From Streptomyces galbus (lineage in GTDB: Bacteria; Actinomycetota; Actinomycetes; Streptomycetales; Streptomycetaceae): a stretch of DNA of 64,000 nt. Made by a program: the position numbers and the translations under genes. The notes beneath the pieces are model-generated. The model was not told the origin of the DNA. It saw only the letters and a list, made by a program, of their open reading frames with translations, and searched no databases. Location of the stretch: positions 376,823 through 440,822 of the forward strand of contig NZ_SZPR01000018.1 of the NCBI RefSeq assembly GCF_005280195.1. The letters run 5' to 3'. Positions 23,618 to 32,180 of the stretch are shown piece by piece; the stretch's first letter is position 1, and every line of letters begins with the position of its first letter.

Positions 23618-25120
23618 ATGGCGCAGTGGACCTCGGCGGTGGGGGCCGCGCAGCTCGCCCGGTTGCTCACCTCCCAGCAGGATCGCCCGGCCGGGCCCGG
23701 CACCCGGCGCCCACCGGCCTACCGCGCGCTGGCCGACGGCATCCGCCTGCTCGTCCTGGAGGGCCGCGTCCCGGTCGCGGCCCGCCTGCCCGCCGAACGC
23801 GAACTCGCCCTCGCCCTGTCCGTCAGCCGGACGACCGTCGCCGCCGCCTACGAGGCCCTGCGCACCGAGGGGTTCCTGGAGTCCCGGCGCGGCGCCGGGA
23901 GCTGGACGGCCGTACCGGCGGGCAACCCGCTTCCGGCCCGCGGCCTGGAGCCCCTGCCGCCGGACGCCCTCGGCTCGATGATCGACCTGGGCTGCGCCTC
24001 GCTGCCCGCGCCCGAGCCGTGGCTCACGCGCGCGGTGCAGGGCGCCCTGGAGGAGCTGCCGCCGTACGCCCACACGCACGGGGACTACCCGGCGGGGCTG
24101 CCCGCGCTGCGCGCGATGATCGCCGAGCGGTACACGGCGCGCGGGATACCGACCATGCCCGAGCAGATCATGGTGACGACCGGCGCGATGGGTGCCATCG
24201 ACGCGATCTGCCACCTGTTCGCCGGCCGCGGCGAGCGCATCGCCGTCGAGTCGCCGTCCTACGCCAACATCCTCCAGCTCATGCGGGAGACCGGCGCCCG
24301 GCTCGTTCCCGTCGCGATGGCCGAGGGGCTCGCGGGCTGGGACCTCGACCGCTGGCGCCAGGTGCTGCGCGAGGCCGCACCGCGCATCGCCTACGTCGTC
24401 GCCGACTTCCACAACCCGACCGGCGCGCTCGCCGACGAGGACCAGCGGCGCCGGCTGGTGGAGGCGGCCCGCTCGGCGGGCACCGTGCTGGTGGCCGACG
24501 AGACGATGAGCGAGCTGTGGCTCGACGACGACGTGGAGATGCCCCGGCCGGTGTGCGGCTTCGACCCCGCCGGGTCGACCGTCGTCACCGTCGGCTCGGC
24601 CAGCAAGGCGTTCTGGGCCGGGATGCGCATCGGCTGGGTGCGGGCGGCCCCCGACGTCATCCGCAGCCTGGTCGCCGCGCGCGCGTACGCCGACCTCGGC
24701 ACGCCCGTGCTGGAGCAGCTCGCCGTGAACTGGCTGTTCACCACGGGCGGCTGGGAGCAGGCGGTCGCCCTGCGCCGTGCCCAGGCCCGGGAGAACCGGG
24801 ACGCCCTGGTGGGGGCGCTCCGCCGCGAGCTGCCCGACTGGGAGTTCTCCGTGCCCCGCGGCGGCCTCACCCTCTGGGTGAGGGCCGGCGGCCTGTCCGG
24901 CTCCCGGCTCGCCGAGGCGGGGGAGCGGGTCGGCGTGCGGGTGCCGTCGGGTCCCCGCTTCGGGGTCGATGGCGCTTTCGAGGGGTACGTCCGGCTGCCG
25001 TTCACCGTGGGAGGGGCGGTGGCGGACGAGGCGGCGGCCCGGCTGTCGGCGGCGGCCCGGATCGTGGAGACGGGCGGCACGGTGGGGGCGGCGGAGGGAC
25101 CGCGCACCTTCGTGGCGTAG
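23618..25120 (+). CDS. MocR-family regulator (GntR DNA-binding domain fused to aminotransferase-like domain)
   Basis: 500 residues. A GntR-type winged helix lies at about 28-95 (ALADGIRLLVLEGRVPVAARLPAERELALALSVSRTTVAAAYEAL). A fold-type I aminotransferase-like domain follows (about 120-490), with PLP-binding Lys in VGSASKAFWAGMRIGW and the VADFHNPTGALAD motif. MocR proteins (PdxR, GabR, TauR) sense PLP-linked ligands. The divergent YczE membrane gene is the obvious target. ATG 23618 is the first sensible start. The C terminus lies inside a 40-bp tandem repeat, so its last residues may be recent. Confidence 0.9.
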   Translation: MAQWTSAVGAAQLARLLTSQQDRPAGPGTRRPPAYRALADGIRLLVLEGRVPVAARLPAERELALALSVSRTTVAAAYEALRTEGFLESRRGAGSWTAVPAGNPLPARGLEPLPPDALGSMIDLGCASLPAPEPWLTRAVQGALEELPPYAHTHGDYPAGLPALRAMIAERYTARGIPTMPEQIMVTTGAMGAIDAICHLFAGRGERIAVESPSYANILQLMRETGARLVPVAMAEGLAGWDLDRWRQVLREAAPRIAYVVADFHNPTGALADEDQRRRLVEAARSAGTVLVADETMSELWLDDDVEMPRPVCGFDPAGSTVVTVGSASKAFWAGMRIGWVRAAPDVIRSLVAARAYADLGTPVLEQLAVNWLFTTGGWEQAVALRRAQARENRDALVGALRRELPDWEFSVPRGGLTLWVRAGGLSGSRLAEAGERVGVRVPSGPRFGVDGAFEGYVRLPFTVGGAVADEAAARLSAAARIVETGGTVGAAEGPRTFVA

Positions 25121-25210
25121 GCCGGGGTGCGCGGAGGGACCGGACACGTTCGTGGCGCGGGCCGGGGTGCGCGGAGGGGCGGCGCGCGTTCGTGGCGTGG
25201 GCCGGGGCGG
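25091..25210 (+). repeat. Three tandem copies of a 40-bp repeat over the 3' end of the MocR gene
   Basis: Units at 25091-25130, 25131-25170 and 25171-25210 share GCGGAGGG..., ...TTCGTGGCG and GGCCGGGGTGCGCGGAG in fixed register. TTCGTGGCG falls at 25109, 25149 and 25189, exactly 40 apart. The MocR stop (25118-25120) lies in the first unit. Confidence 0.9.
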
Positions 25211-25254
25211 TGGGTGCCGGCCGGTGCGGTCTGCGGGGTGCGGGTGCGCGGTGG

Positions 25255-25281
25255 CCGGTCGCGCAGTTCCCCGCGCCCCTT
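25255..25281 (+). repeat. Half copy of a common Streptomyces intergenic palindrome
   Basis: The sequence GGTCGCGCAGTTCCCCGCGC followed by CCCTT is one arm of a palindromic element (GCGCGGGGAACTGCGCGACC being the other) that I recall as frequent between Streptomyces genes. The second arm is absent here, so it is a truncated copy. Confidence 0.5.
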
Positions 25282-25308
25282 GGGGTCGGTCTCGTGAACG
25301 GAGTCGAG

Positions 25309-26970
25309 TCAGGAGGACGTCTCCGCCGGGACCGCCTCGACGGCCACCGCGGGCTCGGCCTTGATCAACTCCGTCTTGATCAGCTCCGGATGCGCGGACT
25401 CCGACGCGGCCGGTTCCGGCATCGCCGGCTCCGCATCGGGTCGCGGCTCCTCGTCGGCCGGTGTGCTCCTGGGCGGCAGCAGATCCAGGACCGCCTGGCG
25501 GTGCGCGTCGCTCGTCGCGTCGTCGTAAGGGTCGGGCGTGGCGGGCACCTGGAGCCGGTGCACCGGACCCGTCCCGAGCCGGGCGTACCCCCGCCCTGGC
25601 GGGACGTGGTCGACGGGCGTGGTGTGCGGGGGAGCGCCGAGCACCGTCTCGAGCTGCTCCGCCGACGCCGGTCCCAGCACGACCCGTGCGCGCGTGTGCT
25701 GACGTACCGGATCGCTCAGCGCGTCCAGCGCGTCGAACTGCTCGGCCACGACGACCGTGACGAACGCGGCGCGCCCGTGCCGCAGCGGGGCCTGGAGCAG
25801 GGACTGCGGGTCCTGGTGGCCGTCGGCGGACGCGATGTGCGTGAACGTGGTCGGGCGGTCCAGCAGGATCCACAGGGGCCGCTTGGTGTCGTCCGGCGGG
25901 GCCTGTCCGGCCTGCCGGGCGCGGTTGGCGGCGATGAGCCGCCGCTCCGTCTCGCCGGACGCCCACTCCAGGGCGGCCAGTGCCCCGGCCAGGCCCACCT
26001 CGACGCCCAGGACGCCGTCCCGGCCGGTCAGACAGGCGTACTCGCCGGTGCTGCCGCCCTCGACGATCAGGACGTCGCCGTACTGCAGGGCCTGGAGGGC
26101 GAGGGAGCGCAGCAGGGTGGAGGTGCCGCTGCCGGGCTGGCCGACCACCAGCAGGTGCGGCTCGGTGGAGCGGATGCCGGTGCGCCAGACGACCGGGGGA
26201 ACGTCGCGCCGCTCCTCGCCGTGGGTGAGCGGGAGCGTGCGCGGGACGCCGCTGGGGTCGGTGAAGCCGAGGACGGTCTCGCCGGGCGCGGTGACGAAGC
26301 GCTGGGCGGCGATGTCGGTGGGCAGCGGGGCGAGGACGCTCACCTCGAGTTCGTTGCCCTCCTCGTCCCAGCGGAAGAGGTACTCGCGGCCCCGGCCCGC
26401 CTTGGCGCTGAGCAGGTGCTGCACGCGTGCGCGTGCCTCGGCCTCGCCGTCCGGGAAGTACGCCGGGTAGCGGATCGACAGCCGCGCGACGCGGCCGGAG
26501 TCGTCGAACTCGTAGGACGGGATGGCCTTCTCCCACTCCCCGCCGTGGGTGTAGAGGGGAGCGGGGTCCTCGGCCGTGGAGAAGAGCGGCACCAGGGCCT
26601 CGTAGAGCGCCTGCAGCCGCTGGAGCTGCGACGCGTCGGGGCCCTCGGGCGCCGACGGGGTGCGGTCGCGGCCGTGCCAGGCCGCCGCCGCCATCACGGT
26701 GGTGACGGCGAGCAGCGGCCCGTACGGCATGAGGGCCACCACCAGGACCGCCGAGGCCAGCAGGAACAGCAGCGGCCCGCGCCGGTCCTTGGCGGTCTCC
26801 GCCCACCGGCGCCGGCCGGCCGCGGCCAGCCGGCGCATCCCCCGGCTGATGGTGATCAGCGGGTGGAGGACGTCCGTGGCGCTGTCCGCCGCCGTCCGGG
26901 CCAGCTCCCGGCTCCGGGCGATCTGCGCGCTGCCTGTGCTCAGGATGCGGGGGAGGGGGCGCCGGGCCAC
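25309..26970 (-). CDS. sffA: SffA, SpoIIIE/FtsK-like septum protein
   Basis: 553 residues. A basic N terminus is followed by a hydrophobic pair (about 65-98; GPLLFLLASAVLVVALMPYGPLLAVTTVMAAAAW). A P-loop ATPase domain follows with Walker A VVGQPGSGTSTLLRSL (about 270-285) and Walker B-like RPLWILLDRP. The C-terminal tail is Pro/Glu/Ala rich. Together with the small membrane protein 64 bases upstream it forms the smeA-sffA pair. In S. coelicolor SmeA brings the FtsK-like SffA to sporulation septa, affecting chromosome segregation and spore maturation. The assignment rests on the pair and P-loop; the canonical FtsK gamma domain is not seen. Confidence 0.85.
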   Translation of the reverse strand: MARRPLPRILSTGSAQIARSRELARTAADSATDVLHPLITISRGMRRLAAAGRRRWAETAKDRRGPLLFLLASAVLVVALMPYGPLLAVTTVMAAAAWHGRDRTPSAPEGPDASQLQRLQALYEALVPLFSTAEDPAPLYTHGGEWEKAIPSYEFDDSGRVARLSIRYPAYFPDGEAEARARVQHLLSAKAGRGREYLFRWDEEGNELEVSVLAPLPTDIAAQRFVTAPGETVLGFTDPSGVPRTLPLTHGEERRDVPPVVWRTGIRSTEPHLLVVGQPGSGTSTLLRSLALQALQYGDVLIVEGGSTGEYACLTGRDGVLGVEVGLAGALAALEWASGETERRLIAANRARQAGQAPPDDTKRPLWILLDRPTTFTHIASADGHQDPQSLLQAPLRHGRAAFVTVVVAEQFDALDALSDPVRQHTRARVVLGPASAEQLETVLGAPPHTTPVDHVPPGRGYARLGTGPVHRLQVPATPDPYDDATSDAHRQAVLDLLPPRSTPADEEPRPDAEPAMPEPAASESAHPELIKTELIKAEPAVAVEAVPAETSS

Positions 26971-27034
26971 TGCTGTCTCCTGGAGGTGCGGACGGAAGGG
27001 ACGGTCGGTGGGTGGGACGGCGGGGTGGGCGGCG

Positions 27035-27229
27035 TCAGAACTTGATGCCGCCGAGGAGGCTCGCCAGGCTCTCGCCGCCGGCCTTGATGCTGGGGGCGAT
27101 GGCCGTGCTCGCGAGGTAGAAGCCGAACAGGGCTGAGATCAGCGCGTGGGAGGCCTTCAGGCCGTCCTTGCGGAAGAAGATGAAGACGACGATGCCGAGG
27201 AGTACGACGCCTGAGATGGACAGGATCAT
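27035..27229 (-). CDS. smeA: SmeA, small membrane protein of sporulation septa
   Basis: 64 residues: two hydrophobic helices (ILSISGVVLLGIVVFIFF and HALISALFGFYLASTAIAPS) joined by a short basic turn RKDGLKAS, with a C-terminal ESLASLLGGIKF. Size, topology and position directly before the FtsK-like gene match SmeA, which in S. coelicolor is made in sporulating aerial hyphae and recruits SffA to septa. ATG 27229 follows a GGAGATC ribosome site. A 7-7-7 inverted repeat about 90 bases upstream is a candidate regulator site. Confidence 0.88.
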   Translation of the reverse strand: MILSISGVVLLGIVVFIFFRKDGLKASHALISALFGFYLASTAIAPSIKAGGESLASLLGGIKF

Positions 27230-27317
27230 GGGGGATCTCCTGGTGTTCGGTGGGGACAGTCACCATGAGTACTTCCAGGCTCACAGCATGTATCCATACG
27301 ATAAAAGGTGCAACTGA

Positions 27318-27338
27318 GTGAAATTCCCCAGATTTCAC
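27318..27338. promoter_or_regulatory. Inverted repeat GTGAAAT-N7-ATTTCAC upstream of smeA
   Basis: Perfect 7-bp arms (27318-27324, 27332-27338) around TCCCCAG, in an unusually AT-rich intergenic stretch between smeA and the divergent ankyrin gene. A promoter-like TTGCAC lies nearby on the minus strand (about 27313-27308). It is likely a binding site for a developmental regulator; which one is unknown. Confidence 0.5.
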
Positions 27339-27494
27339 CCCAGTGGGGCAGTGTCGCGCGGCACCGTCGCTCCGACGCGTTGCGTGGGACGGCTTCGTCG
27401 GTGATCTTTGCCTCGAGCGCCGTCCGGCATGTGCCCGACGAGCCAGTACCCTGACGATTCACCCGAACGGTTGCATGGAGAGGTGGTCCGGCCG

Positions 27495-27887
27495 ATGACT
27501 GAAGCCCCCGACCCCGAGGTCGTGGAGCTGGCGACCAAGATCTTCGATCTGGCCCGGCAGGGGCGGACGGAGGAACTGGTGGCGTACGTCGACGCGGGCG
27601 TGCCGGCGAACCTCACCAACGACCGCGGCGACTCCCTCGTGATGCTCGCCGCCTACCACGGGCACGCCGAGGCGGTGCGTGCGCTCCTCGCGCGCGGCGC
27701 CGAGGCGGACCGGATCAACGACCGGGGCCAGACCCCGCTCGCCGGGGCCGTCTTCAAGGGGGAGACGGACGTCATCGAGGCGCTCCTGGAGGCCGGGGCG
27801 GACCCCGCCGCCGGCACGCCGTCGGCCGTCGACACCGCCCGGATGTTCGCCAAGACCGGCCTCCTGGAGCGGTTCGGCGTCCACTGA
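27495..27887 (+). CDS. Ankyrin-repeat protein
   Basis: 130 residues with about three ankyrin repeats: RTEELVAYVDAGVPANLTNDRGDSLVMLAAYHGHAEAVRALLARGAEADRINDRGQTPLAGAVFKGETDVIEALLEAGADP. The N terminus is acidic and there is no signal peptide. Ankyrin repeats bind other proteins; the partner is unknown. ATG 27495 is chosen over upstream in-frame codons because the GAGAGGTGG ribosome-like sequence precedes it. It is divergent from smeA. Confidence 0.85.
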   Translation: MTEAPDPEVVELATKIFDLARQGRTEELVAYVDAGVPANLTNDRGDSLVMLAAYHGHAEAVRALLARGAEADRINDRGQTPLAGAVFKGETDVIEALLEAGADPAAGTPSAVDTARMFAKTGLLERFGVH

Positions 27888-28190
27888 GCGACGCGGTGCA
27901 CGACCGACAGAACGACGACCACGGGGGAGGGCGGTACGGGGCCGCCGGAAATTTCGGTCGCGGCAGGGAGAACCGCCGAGTCATCATGACGTCGTGATTC
28001 ACGGACGCGATGGCTGGGCAGGTGTTGCCGCACCGCGCGGGCCGTGATGCGGCCCGCATGGGCCACCGACGAGAGGCAGGGAGAGATGGTCTGCAGCAAG
28101 CAGGAAACGGCGGGCGCCCCGACGTGTTGTCACGCGGCCAGGTAATGCACGTCCCCGGTTGCGTCGACGCTTGATGTGAGGCTGTTTCCC
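27888..28190. other. 303-base intergenic region
   Basis: No gene is seen. It contains a near-palindrome ATCATGACGTCGTGAT (27983-27998; 14 of 16 positions symmetric). There is no clear terminator for the ankyrin gene. The HEAT-repeat gene starts at its end. Confidence 0.5.
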
Positions 28191-29609
28191 ATGTTCGATC
28201 CGTTCATAGCGCCCAGCGGTACGCTGCTCGGCCTGCTCCAGCGAGGCCGTGGCGACGGCACACTGCACGCGCTGACCGCCCCGCGGGCCGAGGCGCTCGC
28301 GGCCCTGAACCACTGTGTGCTGCGCGACCCCCGCCGCGACTGGCAGGTCGAGAACCGCTCCCTCTACTACGCCCGTCTCTACCTCGACCTCGACGGCGGA
28401 CTCGAGGACATCGAGGCACACCTGTTCGATGTCGAGGACGCCTTCGACACCGAGGAGAGCCGCACCGGCCTCGCCCTCGCGGTGCTCGGCCACCTGGCCT
28501 CCTACGGCCGGCGCGACGCCCTGGAGCTGCTGCGCCGCTACGCCTCCGCCGGCTCCAACTGGGCGTGGGCGCTCGACGAGCTGGCGCTGCGCGACGACGA
28601 CGCGGGCCTGCGGGCCCTCGCCGCCCCGGTGCTGGCCCGCTTCGCGACCGACGCCGAGGGCGAGGCCGAGCTGGCCGCCGCCGTCCGCGACGCCTTCGAA
28701 CCACGGCCCTGGCGGCTGTGGGCCGAGGACCCGCGCGAGTACGTCTCGGCACGCGTGCGGGCCGCCCAGGAGGCCGGCTGCTTCGACCGGTGGCAACGGC
28801 AGATGCGCTCCGGCGGGCCCCGTCCCGGCTGGAGCGTGCGGGCCGTGTTCGAGTGGGCCCAGCAGGGCCTGGAGCGCGGCTCCGCCCTGCACGTGCCCGC
28901 CGCCCGCTGCCTCGTGGCCGTGGCCGGCCCCGAGGACCGGCCGGAGATCGTCCGCGCCGCGCAGGACGGCACCGAGGGAGCCCGGTGCACCGCCCTGCGC
29001 TACCTCGCCGACAGCAACGACCCCGACGCCCTCGACCTGATCGAGACGGCGGTGGCCACGGGCACCACCACCGTGGTGGAGGCCGCCGTCGACGCCTTCG
29101 AACGCATGCGCTCCTTCGCGGCCGTCGACCGCGCCCGCGGCTGGGCGCGGCGCCCCGACGCCCTCGGCGCCGCCGCCGGGCGGATGCTCGCCTGCCGGGG
29201 CGCCCGCAAGGACAGCGACCTGGTCCTCGGCGCCCTGCGCGAGGCCGTCCGCGGCGAGGGCTGCGACGCGCCGACCCTGTGGACCCTCGTCGACGGCGCC
29301 GGACGCCTCGGGATCGTCTGCGCGGCACCCGTGCTGCGCCACATCTACCGGGAGACCGCCTCCTCCCATCTGCGCGGCCGCTGCGCCCGGGCGCTCGCCG
29401 CGACCGACCCCACCTTCCCCACCGGCTTCGCCGTCGAGTGCCTGTGGGACTGCGAGGAGGCCACCCGCGAGATCGCCGCCCGGCACGCCGAGACGGGTGA
29501 CGCCCGGGTCGTGGAGCGGCTGCGCCGCCTCGCCGCCGACCCCGCCGAGGAGGACGACGTCCAGAGCGCCGTCCGCAGCCGCATCGGACCCGACACGACC
29601 GCCCGCTGA
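28191..29609 (+). CDS. HEAT-repeat-like protein
   Basis: 472 residues, predicted all-helical, with repeated Ala/Leu-rich helix pairs (e.g. GAAAGRMLACRGARKDSDLVLGAL, AVDRARGWARRPDALG, ARHAETGDARVVERLRRLAADPAEE), as in HEAT/armadillo-type scaffolds. No catalytic motif is seen. ATG 28191 (MFDPFIAPSG) is preferred; GAGG lies ten bases upstream, while an in-frame GTG at 28176 overlaps that site. It stands between the ankyrin gene and the glycosyltransferase pair; function unknown. Confidence 0.75.
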   Translation: MFDPFIAPSGTLLGLLQRGRGDGTLHALTAPRAEALAALNHCVLRDPRRDWQVENRSLYYARLYLDLDGGLEDIEAHLFDVEDAFDTEESRTGLALAVLGHLASYGRRDALELLRRYASAGSNWAWALDELALRDDDAGLRALAAPVLARFATDAEGEAELAAAVRDAFEPRPWRLWAEDPREYVSARVRAAQEAGCFDRWQRQMRSGGPRPGWSVRAVFEWAQQGLERGSALHVPAARCLVAVAGPEDRPEIVRAAQDGTEGARCTALRYLADSNDPDALDLIETAVATGTTTVVEAAVDAFERMRSFAAVDRARGWARRPDALGAAAGRMLACRGARKDSDLVLGALREAVRGEGCDAPTLWTLVDGAGRLGIVCAAPVLRHIYRETASSHLRGRCARALAATDPTFPTGFAVECLWDCEEATREIAARHAETGDARVVERLRRLAADPAEEDDVQSAVRSRIGPDTTAR

Positions 29610-29785
29610 CCCCCTGGCGCCGGGTACACCCGTGCCCGGTGGGTGAACGCGGGGCGACCCGCGGGCAGGGGCGGCATGGACGCCGTCCGGCCCGCCCGGG
29701 TGTGCAGCGCAACGCTCATGGGACGTTTGTCGTCCGGAAAGATCCACGTTGACGCGGGCACGTCCAGTACGGCGACAACATCCGT

Positions 29786-30913
29786 ATGCGTGTCGTCATC
29801 GTGACCGAATCCTTTCCCCCCGATGTGAACGGCGTGGCCCACTGCGCGCTCCAGACCGCCCGGCACCTCGTGGACCGCGGTCACTCCCCGCTCGTCGTCG
29901 CGCCGGCCACCCCGGCCGGTCCCGGGCCGGACGCCCTCGCGCCCTGCCCCGTCGTCCGTGTCCCCTCCCTGCCGCTGCCGGGCTACCCCCAGGTCCGCGT
30001 CGCCCTGCCCAGCCGGCGCGTCACCACGGCCGTCGCCGAGCACCGGGCCGACCTGGTGCACCTGGCCAGCCCGTTCATCCTCGGCGTGCGCGGCATGGCC
30101 GCCGCGACCCGGCTCGGCCTGCCCGCCGTCGCCGTCTACCAGACCGACCTCGGCGGGTACGCCCGCACCTACATGGGCATCGGCGAGGCCGCGGCCTGGC
30201 GGCGGATCCGCTCCGTCCACGCCGCCGCCGACCTCACCCTCGCCCCGTCCAGCGCCGCGCTGCGCGACCTGGAGACCCACGGCGTCCCGCGCGTGAAGCT
30301 GTGGCCGCGCGGGGTGGACACAGTCCGCTTCCGCCCCGGGCACCGCGACGAGGCCCTGCGCCGGGACCTCGCGCCGAACGGCGAACTGCTCGTCGGCTAC
30401 GTGGGCCGGCTCGCCCCCGAGAAGCACGTCGAACTGCTCGCCGAGGTCTGCGGCCTGCCCGGCGTGAAGGTCGTGGTGGTCGGTGACGGGCCCAGCGAAC
30501 CGCACCTGACCCAGGCCCTGCCGGGCGCCGCCTTCCTCGGGCGCCGCACCGGCGACGACCTCGCCCGGATCTTCGCCTCGCTGGACGTCTTCGTGCACAC
30601 GGGCCCCTTCGAGACGTTCTGCCAGACCGTGCAGGAGGCCATGGCGAGCGGTGTGCCCGTCGTCGCGCCGGCCGCCGGCGGTCCGCTGGACCTGGTCGCC
30701 CACGGGCGCACCGGTCTGCTCGTCCGGCCGCGCGACGCGTCCGCCGTCCGCGACGCGGTCCGCACCCTGGCCGCCGACCCCGCCCGGCGCGCCGCCTTCG
30801 GGGCCGCCGCCCGGGACACCGTCGAGGGCCGCACCTGGGCCGCGATCGGCGACCGGCTCATCGAGCACTACGCGGACGTCCTCGGCGCGCGCCGGCCGGT
30901 GGTGGCGGCATGA
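29786..30913 (+). CDS. GT4-family glycosyltransferase (MgtA/PimB-like)
   Basis: 375 residues, GT-B fold. The N-terminal Rossmann part begins RVVIVTESFPPDVNGVAHCA with the acceptor-side Asn-Gly. The C-terminal nucleotide-sugar part has VGYVGRLAPEKHVELL and the family motif PFETFCQTVQEAMASGVPVV with the catalytic-site Glu residues. Actinobacterial relatives transfer mannose from GDP-mannose to lipid anchors; the substrate here is inferred only. The stop overlaps the next start (ATGA). ATG 29786 is the first in-frame start. Confidence 0.85.
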   Translation: MRVVIVTESFPPDVNGVAHCALQTARHLVDRGHSPLVVAPATPAGPGPDALAPCPVVRVPSLPLPGYPQVRVALPSRRVTTAVAEHRADLVHLASPFILGVRGMAAATRLGLPAVAVYQTDLGGYARTYMGIGEAAAWRRIRSVHAAADLTLAPSSAALRDLETHGVPRVKLWPRGVDTVRFRPGHRDEALRRDLAPNGELLVGYVGRLAPEKHVELLAEVCGLPGVKVVVVGDGPSEPHLTQALPGAAFLGRRTGDDLARIFASLDVFVHTGPFETFCQTVQEAMASGVPVVAPAAGGPLDLVAHGRTGLLVRPRDASAVRDAVRTLAADPARRAAFGAAARDTVEGRTWAAIGDRLIEHYADVLGARRPVVAA

Positions 30914-32082
30914 GGACCGAGGGACTGCGGATCGTCCGCCTCGCCAACTTCGTCGCCCCCGCCTCCGGCGGCCTGCGCACGGCCCTGCGCGAACTCGGCA
31001 AGGGCTTCCGGGCCGCCGGCCACGAAACCGTCCTCGTCGTGCCGGGCGCCCGCCACGACGACCGCGACACCGAGCAGGGCAGGGTCATCACCCTGCCCGG
31101 ACCGCTGCTGCCCGGCACCGGCGGCTACCGCGTGCTGACCGACCGACGGCGCGTCGCCGCGCTCCTCACGGACCTCGCCCCGGACCGCCTGGAGGTCTCC
31201 GACCGCACCACCCTGCGCTGGACGGGCAAGTGGGCCCGGCGCGCCCGGGTCCCCGCCGTGATGGTCTCCCACGAGACCGCCGACGGCGTCCTGCGCACCT
31301 GGGGCGTCCCGGAGGCCGCGGCCCGGCGCGCCGCCGACGCGCTCAACGTCCGTACGGCGCACACGTACGCACGCGTGGTGTGCACCACCGAGTTCGCCGA
31401 GCGGGAGTTCGTGCGCATCGGCGCCCGCAACGTGGTGCGCGCCCCGCTCGGCGTGGACCTCGTCGAGCGGCACCCCTCGCTGCGCGACCCCGGCCTGCGG
31501 GCGCGGTACGCGCGTGCCGGCCAGGTGCTGCTGGTGACCTGCACCCGGCTCTCGGTCGAGAAGCGGCCCGGCACCGCCCTCGACGCCCTGGAGGCGCTGC
31601 TGGCCCGGGGGACGCGGGCCGTGCTGGTCGTCGCCGGGGACGGGCCGCTGCGCCCACGCCTGGAGCAGCGGGCCCGGGAGCGGCGGCTGCCGGTCACCTT
31701 CCTCGGGCACCTCTCCGACCGGCACGCCCTGGGCGCGCTCCAGGCGAACGCCGACGTCTGCCTGGCCCCGGGGCCCGCGGAGACGTTCGGGCTCGCCGCA
31801 CTGGAGGCCATGGCGTGCGGCACGCCCGTCGTGGTCAGCGCCTCCTCCGCGCTGCCCGAGGTGATCGGCTCCGCGGGCGCCACCGCCGCCGACCGGGGCG
31901 AGGCGTTCGCCGACGCCGTCGAGGCGCTGCTGGACACCCCGGAGCGGGCCCGGCGCGGGGCGGCACGCGCGCGTGCCGAGTGCTTCGGCTGGGACACCGC
32001 GGTCGCGGCCTTCCTCACCGCGCACGACGCCGCCGTACCGGACCGGCCCTCCCACCAGGTCGGGTCCGGGAGCCGAGGATGA
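30910..32082 (+). CDS. GT4-family glycosyltransferase (second of pair)
   Basis: 390 residues with the GT-B fold: IVRLANFVAPASGGLRTALREL at the N terminus, LVTCTRLSVEKRPGTALDAL in the donor domain and PAETFGLAALEAMACGTPVVVSA carrying the E-x7-E-type motif. It is coupled to the preceding glycosyltransferase by an ATGA overlap, so the two probably act in sequence on one lipid or polysaccharide. Its own stop overlaps the ATG of a truncated GDSL hydrolase, suggesting an ancestral three-gene operon. Confidence 0.85.
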   Translation: MRTEGLRIVRLANFVAPASGGLRTALRELGKGFRAAGHETVLVVPGARHDDRDTEQGRVITLPGPLLPGTGGYRVLTDRRRVAALLTDLAPDRLEVSDRTTLRWTGKWARRARVPAVMVSHETADGVLRTWGVPEAAARRAADALNVRTAHTYARVVCTTEFAEREFVRIGARNVVRAPLGVDLVERHPSLRDPGLRARYARAGQVLLVTCTRLSVEKRPGTALDALEALLARGTRAVLVVAGDGPLRPRLEQRARERRLPVTFLGHLSDRHALGALQANADVCLAPGPAETFGLAALEAMACGTPVVVSASSALPEVIGSAGATAADRGEAFADAVEALLDTPERARRGAARARAECFGWDTAVAAFLTAHDAAVPDRPSHQVGSGSRG

Positions 32083-32170
32083 GCCCCGTCCGCTTCGTGG
32101 CGCTCGGGGACTCGCTGACGCAGGGAGTGGGCGACCCCACCGGCGACGGGTGGCGCGACTGGGCGGTGCC
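32079..32170 (+). pseudogene. Truncated SGNH/GDSL hydrolase, 5' remnant only
   Basis: The ATG overlaps the glycosyltransferase stop (ATGA). The first codons read MSPVRFVALGDSLTQGVGDP and continue TGDGWRDWA, which is the start of an SGNH hydrolase with its block I nucleophile Ser in GDSLT. After about 30 residues the similarity ends; the frame then runs antisense into pxpC, which ends at 32181 on the other strand. Blocks II, III and V (catalytic Asp-His) are missing, so the enzyme is dead. I find no remainder of it at the far end of the adjacent cluster. Confidence 0.75.
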
Positions 32171-32180
32171 CGACGGCCGC

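Noticed and set aside
23555..27045. Very long open frames on both strands (over 1000 residues) across the MocR and sffA genes
   Set aside because: They cross real genes in other frames and have Arg/Pro-rich, low-complexity translations.
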